From: Streptomyces tubercidicus
Lineage (GTDB): Bacteria > Actinomycetota > Actinomycetes > Streptomycetales > Streptomycetaceae
Direction: 5' to 3'
Assembly (NCBI RefSeq): GCF_027497495.1
Contig: NZ_CP114205.1
Span: 6,634,001 to 6,698,000, forward strand
DNA: 64,000 bases
Every line of letters starts with the position of its first letter. Position 1 is the first letter of the stretch. The position numbers and the translations under genes are program-made. The notes below the pieces were generated by a model that ran no database searches, had not been told where the DNA came from, and was given only the letters and a program-made list of their open reading frames with translations. Of this stretch, positions 16,990-25,787 are shown piece by piece.

Positions 16990-19579
16990 GATCCAGATAG
17001 GCAGCTGGGCCGAGGGCGCCGTCAACTGGCTGCGCGACAACCTCGACTGGCTCTTCACCCTCATCACGAAGGTGCTGAACGGCCTCTACGACGCGATTCA
17101 CACGGTCCTCTCCGGGCCCGAACCGCTGCTGCTGGCCGGTATTTTCGCGGTGCTCGCCTGGTGGCTGCGCGGGCTGCCGGCCGCCGTGCTCGCCTTCCTC
17201 GGCTTCGCCCTGATCGACTCGGTCGAACAGTGGGGACCGACCATCGAGTCGCTCTCCCTGGTGCTGGTGGCGTGCCTGATCACCGTGCTGGTCGCGGTGC
17301 CGCTCGGTATCTGGGCGGCCCGCAGCCGGGTCGTCGGCGGAGTGCTGCGTCCGGTCCTGGACCTGATGCAGACGATGCCGGCGATGGTCTACCTCATCCC
17401 CGGCATCCTCTTCTTCGGCCTCGGTGTCGTCCCCGGCATCGTCGCCACCATCGTCTTCGCCATGCCGCCCGCGGTCCGGATGACCGAACTCGGCATCCGG
17501 CAGGTCGACGCGGAACTGGTCGAGGCGGCCGAGGCGTTCGGCACCCACCCGCGGCGCACGCTCTTCCGCGTCCAGCTGCCGCTGGCGCTGCCCACGATCA
17601 TGGCCGGTATCAACCAGGTCATCATGCTGGCGCTGTCCATGGTCGTCATCGCCGGCATGGTCGGCGGCGGCGGTCTCGGCGGGTCCGTCTACAACGCGAT
17701 CAGCTCGGTCGACGTGGCGCTGGGTTCCGAGTCCGGCATCGCAGTCGTCATCCTCGCCATGTACCTGGACCGGATGACCGGCGCGCTCAACCAGCGGGTC
17801 TCGCCGCTCGGCCGGCGGGCGCTGGCCAAGGCGCAGGCGTCGCTCGGCGGGCTGAAGTTCCTGCACTGGCGGCCCGCCACCTCCGTGGCCATGGTCGGCA
17901 TCGTCGTGCTGGCGCTGCTCGCCGGCGGGATGGGCTACTTCGGCAAGGACGCAGGCAAGGGCGGCGGCAACGGCCGGCCGATCAGCCTCGGCTACGTCAA
18001 CTGGGACGAGGGCAAGGCCACCACCTTCCTCTGGAAGGAAATCCTGGAGCAGCGCGGCTACAAGCCCAAGGCCCAGGCCCTGGAGGCCGGTCCGCTGTTC
18101 GCCGGGCAGGCCCGCGGGGACATCGACGTCCAGACCAACGCCTGGCTGCCGACCACCCACGCCTCGTACTGGAAGAAGTACCAGGACAAGCTGGAGGACC
18201 TCGGCACCTGGTACGACAAGACCTCCCTGGAGATCGCGGTCCCGTCCTACATGAAGGACATCAAGACCCTCGACGATCTCAAGGGCAAGGGCGGCGAGTT
18301 CGGCGGCAAGATCACCGGTATCGAGCCGGGCGCCGGTGAGATGAAGCTGCTCAAGGAGAAGGTCCTCAAGGACTACGGCCTGGGTGGCGAGTACAAGGTC
18401 CAGGCGTCCAGCACCGCCTCCATGCTCACCGAGCTGGACCGCTCGCTGCACGCCAAGAAGCCGATCGCGGTCACCCTGTGGTCGCCGCACTGGGCGTACG
18501 ACAAGTACAAGCTCACCAAGCTCAAGGACCCCAAGGGCTCCTTCGGCTCCGGTGACGGTCTGCACCTGCTGGGCCGCAAGGGCTTCGCCAAGGACGAGCC
18601 CGAGGTCGCCAGGTGGATGAAGAACTTCCACCTGGACGAGAAGCAGCTCACCAGCCTGGAGAGCGACATCAAGACCGCCGGTGAGGGCCATGAGCAGGAC
18701 GGTGTGCGGACCTGGCTGAAGAAGCACCCCGGGCTGGTCGACAAGATCGCCCCGTCCGCGGACGCCTCGTACGCCAAGGGCAAGGACGCCGGCAAGGCGC
18801 CGAACATCGGCTACCCCGCATGGGACGAGGGCATCGCCACCACGTACCTGTGGAAGAACATCCTGGAGAAGCGCGGCTACAAGCCGAACATCCGCAATCT
18901 CGATGTCGGGCCGATGTGGACGGGACTGTCCACGGGCCAGATCGATGTGGAGACGGACGGCTGGCTGCCGGTCGCGCAGAAGCAGTACTGGGACAGGTAC
19001 AAGAAGGATCTCGTCGACGTCGGGCCCTGGTACGACAAGACCTCGCTGGAGATCGCGGTGCCGTCCTACGTCAAGGGTGTGAAGACCCTGGACGATCTGC
19101 GCGAGCACAAGGACGAGTTCCAGGGCAAGATCATCGGCATTGAGCCGGGCACCGGCGAGATGAAGCGCCTCAAGGACACCGTCGCTCCCGCGTACGGCCT
19201 CCAGGACTTCGAGGTCACCTCGGCCGGCACCAGCGCCATGCTGACGGAGCTGGACCGGGCGTACCGCAAGAAGGAGCCGGTCGCGGTGGTGCTGTGGTCG
19301 CCGCACTGGGCGTACAGCAAGTACAAGCTCACCAAGCTCGCGGACCCCAAGGGCACCTGGGGCGCCAACAACCAGATCAAGACGCTCGGCCACAAGAGCT
19401 TCCCGGAGAAGTTCCCGGAGTTCCACGGCTGGCTGAAGAACTGGAAGATGAGCCCCAAGGAGCTCGGCAGCCTGGAGCAGGACATCCAGGACGCCGGTAA
19501 GGGCAACGAGAACAAGGGCGTCGAGAAGTGGATCGCCGACCATCCGGGCATCGTCGACAAGATGGCGCCGGTGAAGTAG
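16982..19579 (+). CDS. Glycine betaine ABC permease fused to two substrate-binding domains
   Basis: This 865-residue protein combines a ProW/OpuAB-type permease (residues 1 to about 325, with the EAA loop VEAAEAFGTHPRRTLFRVQLPLALPT in two parts) and two tandem OpuAC/ProX-type binding domains, at about 332-580 and 607-860. Each repeats the same landmarks: a WDEG segment, a W in TNAW or TDGW, and LWSPHWAY. These probably supply the aromatic cage for the betaine ammonium group. With the preceding ATPase it would form a complete OpuA-like importer with extracytoplasmic tethered receptors. The GTG start overlaps the ATPase stop. Confidence 0.94.
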   Translation: MPRIQIGSWAEGAVNWLRDNLDWLFTLITKVLNGLYDAIHTVLSGPEPLLLAGIFAVLAWWLRGLPAAVLAFLGFALIDSVEQWGPTIESLSLVLVACLITVLVAVPLGIWAARSRVVGGVLRPVLDLMQTMPAMVYLIPGILFFGLGVVPGIVATIVFAMPPAVRMTELGIRQVDAELVEAAEAFGTHPRRTLFRVQLPLALPTIMAGINQVIMLALSMVVIAGMVGGGGLGGSVYNAISSVDVALGSESGIAVVILAMYLDRMTGALNQRVSPLGRRALAKAQASLGGLKFLHWRPATSVAMVGIVVLALLAGGMGYFGKDAGKGGGNGRPISLGYVNWDEGKATTFLWKEILEQRGYKPKAQALEAGPLFAGQARGDIDVQTNAWLPTTHASYWKKYQDKLEDLGTWYDKTSLEIAVPSYMKDIKTLDDLKGKGGEFGGKITGIEPGAGEMKLLKEKVLKDYGLGGEYKVQASSTASMLTELDRSLHAKKPIAVTLWSPHWAYDKYKLTKLKDPKGSFGSGDGLHLLGRKGFAKDEPEVARWMKNFHLDEKQLTSLESDIKTAGEGHEQDGVRTWLKKHPGLVDKIAPSADASYAKGKDAGKAPNIGYPAWDEGIATTYLWKNILEKRGYKPNIRNLDVGPMWTGLSTGQIDVETDGWLPVAQKQYWDRYKKDLVDVGPWYDKTSLEIAVPSYVKGVKTLDDLREHKDEFQGKIIGIEPGTGEMKRLKDTVAPAYGLQDFEVTSAGTSAMLTELDRAYRKKEPVAVVLWSPHWAYSKYKLTKLADPKGTWGANNQIKTLGHKSFPEKFPEFHGWLKNWKMSPKELGSLEQDIQDAGKGNENKGVEKWIADHPGIVDKMAPVK

Positions 19580-19619
19580 GCGGGCAGGGCGCGTAGTTCG
19601 CGCGGCCCCTGTGGTGCGG

Positions 19620-19658
19620 CGGGCCCCGTCCCCGGCAGTTGCCGGGTGGCGGGGCCCG
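19620..19658 (+). terminator. Hairpin after the betaine transporter operon
   Basis: CGGGCCCCG (19620-19628) pairs with 19650-19658, and an inner CCCGGCA/TGCCGGG stem (19631-19637 with 19640-19646) extends it. It ends the two-gene operon. Confidence 0.7.
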
Positions 19659-19809
19659 TTGCTTGTGCGGTGCCGCCGCGGCGCGGGAGCGGGGGATCAC
19701 CCGACCGGCGGCGTTTGCTGCGCGGCGGGGTGGGACAGGTGGTTCGCTCAGCTGTGTGCCTGTTTTTCCTGAGGGGCCGCCGTGGTCGCGGCCGGCGAAG
19801 GAGATGATC

Positions 19810-20244
19810 GTGAAGCCCGCGCATTCCGCCGCCGTCGTCCTGTTCGGCCTCACCGCCCTGGGGCTCGCCGCGCCTCCCGCCTGGGCTCAGGTCGATCCGG
19901 ATCCGATGGTGGCCGGGCAGCGGGTGAGCATCAGCGACGGCAGGCAGTGTGCTTCGGGCCGGGGTGCGTGGGCGTCGTCGACGCTGTTCGGCTCGGTGGT
20001 GCTGCGGCCGGGGGAGCGCGGGATGGGCGCCCAGGCCAGGGTCGCCGAGGGGGCCGGGCCGGGGCGCTACCCGGTCACCATCCACTGCGCGTCGGGCGGG
20101 GAGAGCTTCACCGAGAGCGTGACGGTGCGCGACGCCCGGGTGGAGGGGGTGAACGCCGCCCAGGCGGCCGGAGGTCTGGCGCTGCTGGCGCTCGCCGCGG
20201 GTGCGGCCTTCTGGCTGCGGCGTACGGTCGGCGGACGTTCCTGA
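19810..20244 (+). CDS. Secreted or surface-anchored protein of unknown function
   Basis: The 144-residue product has a Sec signal peptide (HSAAVVLFGLTALGLAAPPAWA, cleavage after AWA; 22 residues spanning about positions 5-26), a short beta-rich domain with a pair of cysteines (QCAS and HCAS), and a C-terminal hydrophobic segment (LALLALAAGAAFWL) followed by Arg residues. It could be anchored at the membrane or wall. GTG 19810 is chosen since AAGGAG lies 6 nt upstream; ATG 19804 is too close to it. The domain resembles the N-terminal part of the truncated gene at 63666. Function unknown. Confidence 0.7.
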   Translation: MKPAHSAAVVLFGLTALGLAAPPAWAQVDPDPMVAGQRVSISDGRQCASGRGAWASSTLFGSVVLRPGERGMGAQARVAEGAGPGRYPVTIHCASGGESFTESVTVRDARVEGVNAAQAAGGLALLALAAGAAFWLRRTVGGRS

Positions 20245-20335
20245 GGCGGGGGGCGGGTGGGGACGCCGGGGTCGCGGGCTGACGCCGGGTTCGCGGGGGT
20301 GACGGAGATCCGCTGACCGCGCGGTGCCGGGCGCG

Positions 20336-20341
20336 TACGGT
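20336..20341 (+). promoter_or_regulatory. Candidate -10 for leaderless gene at 20348
   Basis: TACGGT ends 6 nt before ATG 20348, so the mRNA should begin at the start codon. No ribosome-binding site precedes it. Confidence 0.45.
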
Positions 20342-20347
20342 GAGCGG

Positions 20348-21124
20348 ATGACCGGTCACCGATCCCCCCGGCGTGTGGTGTCCCTGGTGCCCTCCCTCAC
20401 CGAGGCGGTGGCGGCGTCCGCGCCCGAACTGCTGGCCGGGGTCACCGACTGGTGCAGCCACCCCGCCGGGCTCGATGTCCCCCGTATCGGCGGCACCAAG
20501 AATCCCGACGTCGGCGGGATCGCGGCACTGGCGCCGGATCTGGTGATCGCCAACGAGGAGGAGAACCGCCCGCAGGATCTGGCCGCGCTGCGGGCCGCCG
20601 GGCTGACCGTCCTGGTCACCGAGGTGCGGACGCTGGACCAGGCGTGGGGCGAGCTGGCGCGGGTGCTGGTGGCGGGCTGCGGATTGTCCCGGCCGGAGTG
20701 GCTGGACGCCGCCGAGGCCGCCTGGCGCGAGCTGCCGGTTCCGGCGGCGATTGGGGACTCCCCTGCTCGAACGGAGTTGAGAGCTTGGGGAAGGACGGCG
20801 GTGGTGCCGATCTGGCGCCGGCCGTGGATGGTGCTGGGCCGGGACACCTTCGCCGGTGATGTGCTGGCCCGTCTGGGCGTACGGAATCTGTACGCGGACC
20901 ACGCCGACCGCTACCCCCGCATCCCGCTCGACGAGCTCAACGCCCGGGGCGCCGAGCTCGTCGTGCTGCCCGACGAGCCCTATCGCTTCAGTGCCGGGGA
21001 CGGTCCCGAGGCGTTCCCCGGTCTGCCCGCCGCGCTGGTCAGCGGCCGCAGCCTGACCTGGTACGGGCCGTCGCTGGTGGAGGCCCCGGCCGCGCTGGCG
21101 GCGGCGCTGGCCGGGGCCCGGTGA
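20348..21124 (+). CDS. BtuF/FhuD-type helical-backbone metal receptor domain protein, no signal peptide
   Basis: The 258 residues follow the class III periplasmic-binding fold used for cobalamin and ferric siderophores: RRVVSLVPSLTEAVAA at the N-terminus, PRIGGTKNPDVGGIAALAPDLVIANEEENR, then PWMVLGRDTFAGDVLARLG. No signal peptide or lipobox is present, so it is predicted cytoplasmic, unusual for the family. No permease or ATPase gene is adjacent. A Streptomyces-type palindromic repeat (20751-20794) interrupts the middle of the gene without breaking the frame, adding about 15 residues before the conserved WRRPWMVLG segment. The ligand and role are unknown. Confidence 0.82.
   Translation: MTGHRSPRRVVSLVPSLTEAVAASAPELLAGVTDWCSHPAGLDVPRIGGTKNPDVGGIAALAPDLVIANEEENRPQDLAALRAAGLTVLVTEVRTLDQAWGELARVLVAGCGLSRPEWLDAAEAAWRELPVPAAIGDSPARTELRAWGRTAVVPIWRRPWMVLGRDTFAGDVLARLGVRNLYADHADRYPRIPLDELNARGAELVVLPDEPYRFSAGDGPEAFPGLPAALVSGRSLTWYGPSLVEAPAALAAALAGAR
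20751..20794 (+). repeat. Dispersed palindromic repeat inside the BtuF-like gene
   Basis: The segment contains GGGGACTCCCC, then GCTCGAACGGAGTTGAGAGC, then TTGGGGAAGG. It resembles the REP-like sequence found at many loci in Streptomyces genomes (form recalled: GGGGACTCCCCTGCTCGA, then GCGAAGCCGAGAGCTTGGGG). It is in frame, and codon use changes locally (ATT, ACT, AGA-like bias). Confidence 0.6.
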
Positions 21125-21157
21125 GAGCGCGGGGGGAGGTGAGGGCGCGGGGGACGG

Positions 21158-22297
21158 CTACGGCGTGACCGGCGGGGGCGCGGCGGGCAGTTGTCCCCGG
21201 GCCAGGCCGTTCGCGGTACGGGCACCGGCCGCCGCCACCGCCGCCACCAGGGCCGCGAACAGCGCCGCGGCGAGCCAGTCGAAGGCGCCCAGTCCGGTGT
21301 GCCGGGCCAGGCCCGCCGCGCCCGTGACGCAGGTCCCGAGCGGGAAGGTGAAGCCCCACCAGGTCATCGAGAAGCCCATACCGCGGCGGACGGCGCGGAC
21401 CACCATCGCGGTGGCGAGCGCCAGCCAGAGCAGCGCGAAGCCCATCACCGGGACGCCGTAGAGCACCGCGAAGGCGCCCATGGCGTGTGCGGTGGAGGGG
21501 TCCACGACACCCGGCGCCGCATCGGCGAGGTTGTTCACCGCGGTGGTGGACTGGCCCAGCGGGCCGAGGACGAGGAACAGCGTGGGGGTCAGCGCCAGCG
21601 GCAGTGGCCCGTGGTGGATCAGCCGGGACAGCACGAGCGGCAGCACGAGCAGCGTGGCCAGCAGGGACATGCCGAACAGGGCGTAGCAGCCGAACAGCAG
21701 GGCCCGCTGCCCCTGGCCGGCCGGGAGGTGCGCCACCAGCGCCGGGCCGACCGCCGCCGAGACCATCGGGGCGACCAGTGGCAGAAGCCAGACGGGGGAG
21801 GCGCTGCCGGGCTCGATACGGTGCCGGGTCACCATCAGATACGGGATCGCCGCGGCGCCGACGAGACCGGCCAGGGTGCCCACGGTCCACAGCACGGCGT
21901 CGACGGCCACCGCGGCCGGTACGCCGATGACGTCCCGGCCCACCGCGAGCGTGCCGCCGCCGACCGCCAGCAGCGCCATCGCGAGGCAGCCGTAGAACGG
22001 GGCGACGGCCGGGTCCAGCAGATGGCGGCGCGCCTGGTCGCCGTGGCGGACCCAGTGCACGGTTCTGGCGCCCAGCAGTGTCAGCAGCATCAGCGCGGAG
22101 AGCGCCCAGACCACCTGGTAGACGAGGCGCGGACCGGGCGCGGTCAGCGGCAGTGCGGCCCCGGCGTTGGCGACGATCGCGGTGCCCATGACGGCGGCGT
22201 ACCAGTTCGGCCCGAGATGGCGGACCGAGGCCGGGGGGTGCGGGGTACCGGGGGCGGCGGGGTCGGTGCGGGAAGGTGCTTGCGCGAGGGTTGCCAT
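21158..22297 (-). CDS. TDT/SLAC1-family transporter (TehA/malic-acid transport type)
   Basis: This 379-residue integral membrane protein has about ten hydrophobic segments and the tellurite-resistance/dicarboxylate transporter layout: HLGPNWYAAVMGTAIVANAG at the N-terminus, and MGFSMTWWGFTFPLG near the C-terminus. Members carry anions such as malate, sulfite or tellurite; the substrate here is undetermined. ATG 22297 is preferred over the extended frame because no coding signal is seen upstream. It is divergent from a LysR gene, which often controls such a neighbour. Confidence 0.85.
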   Translation of the reverse strand: MATLAQAPSRTDPAAPGTPHPPASVRHLGPNWYAAVMGTAIVANAGAALPLTAPGPRLVYQVVWALSALMLLTLLGARTVHWVRHGDQARRHLLDPAVAPFYGCLAMALLAVGGGTLAVGRDVIGVPAAVAVDAVLWTVGTLAGLVGAAAIPYLMVTRHRIEPGSASPVWLLPLVAPMVSAAVGPALVAHLPAGQGQRALLFGCYALFGMSLLATLLVLPLVLSRLIHHGPLPLALTPTLFLVLGPLGQSTTAVNNLADAAPGVVDPSTAHAMGAFAVLYGVPVMGFALLWLALATAMVVRAVRRGMGFSMTWWGFTFPLGTCVTGAAGLARHTGLGAFDWLAAALFAALVAAVAAAGARTANGLARGQLPAAPPPVTP

Positions 22298-22345
22298 GAG
22301 AACAGCGTGATCGCCCGGCACGGCCGCCACCAGGGACCTTGTGTC

Positions 22346-22357
22346 TATGAGGGCATA
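22346..22357. promoter_or_regulatory. Candidate LysR operator
   Basis: TATGAGGGCATA is a TATG-N4-CATA inverted repeat in the 86-bp divergent region. It is nested in a longer imperfect dyad (22338-22359) and fits the T-N11-A geometry expected of LysR sites. Confidence 0.4.
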
Positions 22358-22383
22358 AGCTGGGGTTATGTGCAGGGGGATTT

Positions 22384-23316
22384 ATGGCTCATGAGGACGA
22401 GGCCGTCGCCGTATCGCTGTCGCACCGGGTCCCGGATCTCGGCGCGTTGGAGCTGTTGCTCGCCGTCGCCCGGCTCGGGAGTCTGGGGCGGGCGGCCCGT
22501 GCGCGGGGCATCACCCAGCCCGCCGCCAGCAGCCGTATCCGGTCGATGGAGCGGCAGTTGGGGGTGGCGCTGGTGGAGCGCTCACCGCGCGGCTCCCGGC
22601 TGACGGACGCCGGGGCGCTGGTGACGGACTGGGCGCGGCGGGTGGTGGAGGCGGCCGAGGCGTTCGACGCGGGGGCGCAGGCGCTGCGGGGGCAGCGGGA
22701 TTCCCGGCTGCGGGTCGCGGCCAGCATGACGATCGCCGAGTATCTGCTGCCGGGCTGGCTGATCGCGCTGCGCGCCCGGCGGCCCGGCACCGCCGTCTCG
22801 CTGCTGGCGGGCAACTCCAGCGTGGTCGCCGAGCGGCTGCTGAGCGGCGCGGCGGATCTCGGTTTCGTCGAGGGGCTGGCGGTGCCGCCGGGGCTGGACG
22901 GGACGGTCATCGGGCAGGACCGGCTGATCGTGGTCGCCGCCCCGTCGCACCCCTGGACCCGCCGCCGTACGGAGCTGACCGCCGCCGAACTGGCCGCCAC
23001 CCCGCTGATCCTGCGCGAGCGGGGTTCCGGGACCCGCCAGGTGCTGGACGCGGCGCTCGCCCGGCACGGCGGCCTGGCCGATCCGCTGCTGGAACTCGCC
23101 TCGACCACGGCGGTGAAGGCGGCGGTGGTGAGCGAGGCGGCGCCGTCCGTCCTCAGCGAACTGGCCGTGGGGGAGGAGCTGACCGCGCGCCGGCTGGTGG
23201 CGATTCCGGTGCGCGGACTGCGGCTCGGCCGTGAGCTGCGCGCCGTGTGGCCCGCCGGTCAGCGGCCGGCCGGCCCGGCCCGCGAACTGCTCGGGCTGAC
23301 GCGCGGCGCGCCCTGA
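22384..23316 (+). CDS. LysR-family transcriptional regulator
   Basis: This 310-residue protein has an N-terminal LysR helix-turn-helix (LGALELLLAVARLGSLGRAA, then ITQPAASSRIRSMERQLG) and a two-lobed periplasmic-binding-like effector domain, including LILRERGSGTRQVLD, as in CysB/CbbR-like regulators of anion and sulfur metabolism. It starts at ATG 22384 with GGGGGA upstream. It is likely to regulate the divergent TDT transporter in response to a small anion, by analogy with LysR-TDT pairs. The stop codon overlaps the first unit of a tandem repeat. Confidence 0.92.
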   Translation: MAHEDEAVAVSLSHRVPDLGALELLLAVARLGSLGRAARARGITQPAASSRIRSMERQLGVALVERSPRGSRLTDAGALVTDWARRVVEAAEAFDAGAQALRGQRDSRLRVAASMTIAEYLLPGWLIALRARRPGTAVSLLAGNSSVVAERLLSGAADLGFVEGLAVPPGLDGTVIGQDRLIVVAAPSHPWTRRRTELTAAELAATPLILRERGSGTRQVLDAALARHGGLADPLLELASTTAVKAAVVSEAAPSVLSELAVGEELTARRLVAIPVRGLRLGRELRAVWPAGQRPAGPARELLGLTRGAP

Positions 23317-23363
23317 GGCCCGCCGCGCGCTGAGACCCGCCGAGCCCTGAGACCCGCCGCGCG
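23313..23363. repeat. Three tandem 17-bp repeats
   Basis: Units at 23313-23329, 23330-23346 and 23347-23363 share CTGAG(G/A)CCCGCCG followed by CGCG or AGCC. They fill the gap between the convergent LysR and GATase genes and include the LysR stop codon. Confidence 0.8.
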
Positions 23364-23371
23364 CACCGGTC

Positions 23372-24070
23372 TCACTCCGCCGGGGACGCCCCGCGCGCCG
23401 CCGCCACCAGCGCGTCCATGACCCGGGTGTCGTCCCCGGCCTCCGGGTGCCACTGCACCGCCAGCGCGAAGCCGTAGGCGCCCGGGAGTTCCAGCGCCTC
23501 GATGGTGCCGTCCTCCGCGTGGGCCGAGGCCAGCAGCCCGCGGCCGATCCGGTCCACCGCCTGGTGGTGGTACGTCGGCACGGCGACCGCCTCGGGGAGC
23601 GTACGGCCCAGCAGCGTCCCGGGGACCGGCTTGATCTCGTGCTGCTCGAAGACCCCGGGGGCTCCGGCGTGTCCGTCGAGATGCTGGATCAGGGTGCCGC
23701 CGAGCGCCACGTTCAGCAGCTGGAGCCCGCGGCAGATGCCCAGCAGCGGTACGCCGCCCGCCAACGCGGCCTCGATCAGGGCCAGTTCCCAGGCGTCCCG
23801 GTCCAGGGCGGGCGGGCCGGTCCGGGGGTGCGGCTCGGCGCCGTAGCGGGCCGGCTGGACATCCGCGCCGCCGGCGATCACCAGGCCGTCCAGACGGGCG
23901 ACGGCCGCGGCGGCGGTGGCCGGATCGCCCGGCGGCAGCAGCGCGGCCAGCCCGCCCGAGCGCTGCACCAGCCGGGGGTAACCGGCGGGCACCAGCGCGG
24001 CGGGCAGGTTCCACACCCCCCACCGGGCCTCTTCCTGGTACGTGCTGATGCCGATGAGGGGCTGGGACAT
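23372..24070 (-). CDS. Class I glutamine amidotransferase-like gamma-glutamyl hydrolase (PuuD type)
   Basis: This 232-residue peptidase C26/PuuD-family enzyme is predicted to hydrolyse the gamma-glutamyl bond of an intermediate such as gamma-glutamyl-GABA or gamma-glutamyl-glycine, returning glutamate. The nucleophile elbow LGICRGLQLLN contains the catalytic Cys. His and Glu are in QWHPEA near the C-terminus. The N-terminus PLIGISTYQEEARWGVW is typical. ATG 24070 has GGAGGA upstream. It lies beside the amine permease and gamma-glutamyl-amine synthetase genes, which supports a role in the last step of the same pathway. Confidence 0.9.
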   Translation of the reverse strand: MSQPLIGISTYQEEARWGVWNLPAALVPAGYPRLVQRSGGLAALLPPGDPATAAAAVARLDGLVIAGGADVQPARYGAEPHPRTGPPALDRDAWELALIEAALAGGVPLLGICRGLQLLNVALGGTLIQHLDGHAGAPGVFEQHEIKPVPGTLLGRTLPEAVAVPTYHHQAVDRIGRGLLASAHAEDGTIEALELPGAYGFALAVQWHPEAGDDTRVMDALVAAARGASPAE

Positions 24071-24168
24071 GGGGTGTGGTCCTCCGTGCGGTGGGGGGGT
24101 GGGTGCGGTGCGGGGACGGCCGGAGCCGGCCGGGGTGTCCCGGCCGGCCGTCGTCCCGGGGGTGCCGG

Positions 24169-25638
24169 TCAGTCGCGGGCGAGTTCCGCCTCCGCCGCCG
24201 CCAGTGCCGCGAACTCCTCCTCGGGGGCCGCGGCCACCAGCCGGTGGCGGGAGTAGAAGGCGAAGTAGGCGAGCGCCACGACGTAGACGCCGAGGGCGAT
24301 GAAGGCGGCCTCCTTGTCGACCAGGAACGTCGCCACCAGTGCCGAGCAGGCCAGCACGAACGCGACGGACGAGGTCAGCATGCCGCCGGGGGTGCGGTAA
24401 GGGCGGGGCAGTCCGGGCTCGCGGCGGCGCAGCACGATGTGCGAGAGCGCCATCAGAGCGTAGGAGATGGTGGCGCCGAAGACCGCGACATTGAGCATCC
24501 GGGCGCCGTCGCCGGTGGCCGCGGCCAGCGCGAAGCCCAGCGCGCCGGGCACCAGCAGGCCCAGGTAGGGGGCCTTGCGGCGGCTGGTCAGGGAGAGGAA
24601 GCGGGGCAGATAGCCGGCCCGGGAGAGCGCGAAGAGCTGGCGGGAACCGGCGAAGATCAGGGAGAAGAAGGAGGCCACCAGGCCCGCGAGCCCCGCGTAG
24701 TTGACGATCCGGCTGACCGTGGTCGGCTTGCCGTCCGGCTGCAGCGCCTGGACCAGCGGGTCGCCGACCGACTGGATCGCCGCCGAGCCGCGTGCGCCGG
24801 TCGCGGCGACAAAGGTGATCAGTGCGAGCACCAGCAGGATGCCCATCGCGGCGGCCATCGCCTTGGGCAGCGAACGGGCCGGGTCCTTGGTCTCCTCGGC
24901 CGCCAGCGGCACGCCCTCGACGCCCAGGAAGAACCACATGCCGAACGGGAAGGCCGCCCAGATCCCCAGGATGCCGAACGGCAGCCAGGAGTTGGCCCCG
25001 AAGGCGCCGTCCTTGACGGGGATGTCGTTGAGCGAGTCGACATGGAAGTCGGTCAGTGCGGCGATCGCGAAGACGAGCACCGCGGCGACGGCGATGGCGG
25101 TGACGATCAGGCTGAAGCGCAGCGCCTCGCCCACGCCCCACAGGTGGATGCCGATGAAGATGGCGAAGCAGGCGAGGTAAACCGGCCAGCTGGAGTGCAG
25201 CCCGAACAGGCCGAGCGATTCGACGTAGTCACCGATGAAAATGGAGATCGCGGCGGGTGCCAGCACATATTCGATCAGGATCGCGGTGCCGGTCAGAAAG
25301 CCGCCCCAGGTGCCCAGGGCGCGCCGGGCGAAGCCGTAGCCGCCGCCCGCGGTCGGCAGGATCGAGGCCAGTTCCGCCAGCGCGAAGACCAGACAGGTGT
25401 ACATCAGGCCCATCAGGACGGCGGCGATCGCCAGGCCGCCGAAGCCGCCCTGCGCCAGACCGTTGTTCCATCCCGAGAAGTCGCCGGAGACGACATAGGC
25501 GACGCCCAGGCCGGTCAGCAGCAGGGGTCCCGCGCTGCCGCGGCGCAGCGTCCGCCGCTCCAGATAGCTCTCGTCGGGCGATGCACCGCCCGGGGGCCCG
25601 AGGGGCGGTGCGGTCTGCGATTCCGTCTTGTCGGCCAT
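24169..25638 (-). CDS. APC-family amino acid/ethanolamine permease (EAT type)
   Basis: This 489-residue permease has 12 hydrophobic segments. The GLGVAYVVSGDFSGWNNGLAQGG stretch (residues about 43-65) and the PTAGGGYGFARRALG segment are typical of ethanolamine permeases (EAT) in the APC superfamily. It should import ethanolamine or a related amine by cation coupling. ATG 25638 is selected for CAGGAG 6 nt upstream. The gene is co-oriented with the GATase gene (98 bp gap) and follows the GntR regulator on the same strand, so all three may be transcribed together. Confidence 0.9.
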   Translation of the reverse strand: MADKTESQTAPPLGPPGGASPDESYLERRTLRRGSAGPLLLTGLGVAYVVSGDFSGWNNGLAQGGFGGLAIAAVLMGLMYTCLVFALAELASILPTAGGGYGFARRALGTWGGFLTGTAILIEYVLAPAAISIFIGDYVESLGLFGLHSSWPVYLACFAIFIGIHLWGVGEALRFSLIVTAIAVAAVLVFAIAALTDFHVDSLNDIPVKDGAFGANSWLPFGILGIWAAFPFGMWFFLGVEGVPLAAEETKDPARSLPKAMAAAMGILLVLALITFVAATGARGSAAIQSVGDPLVQALQPDGKPTTVSRIVNYAGLAGLVASFFSLIFAGSRQLFALSRAGYLPRFLSLTSRRKAPYLGLLVPGALGFALAAATGDGARMLNVAVFGATISYALMALSHIVLRRREPGLPRPYRTPGGMLTSSVAFVLACSALVATFLVDKEAAFIALGVYVVALAYFAFYSRHRLVAAAPEEEFAALAAAEAELARD

Positions 25639-25787
25639 GAGCCGCTCCTGCCTCGCCGAGGGGATAACGAGCAAAGGTTTAGCCGCATACCTTTGCTGGC
25701 GGCTCGGCTCGGCGCAAGACCTGGACGTAAAAGAATGGTGAACGCGTGCGCACGGTCCCCGGGCGTGCGCTCAGGGTGACGGTGCGG

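Noticed and set aside
16976-19543. 855-codon minus-strand open frame opposite the betaine permease
   Set aside because: Leu/Gly/Asp-rich shadow of the fused permease; no recognisable domain.
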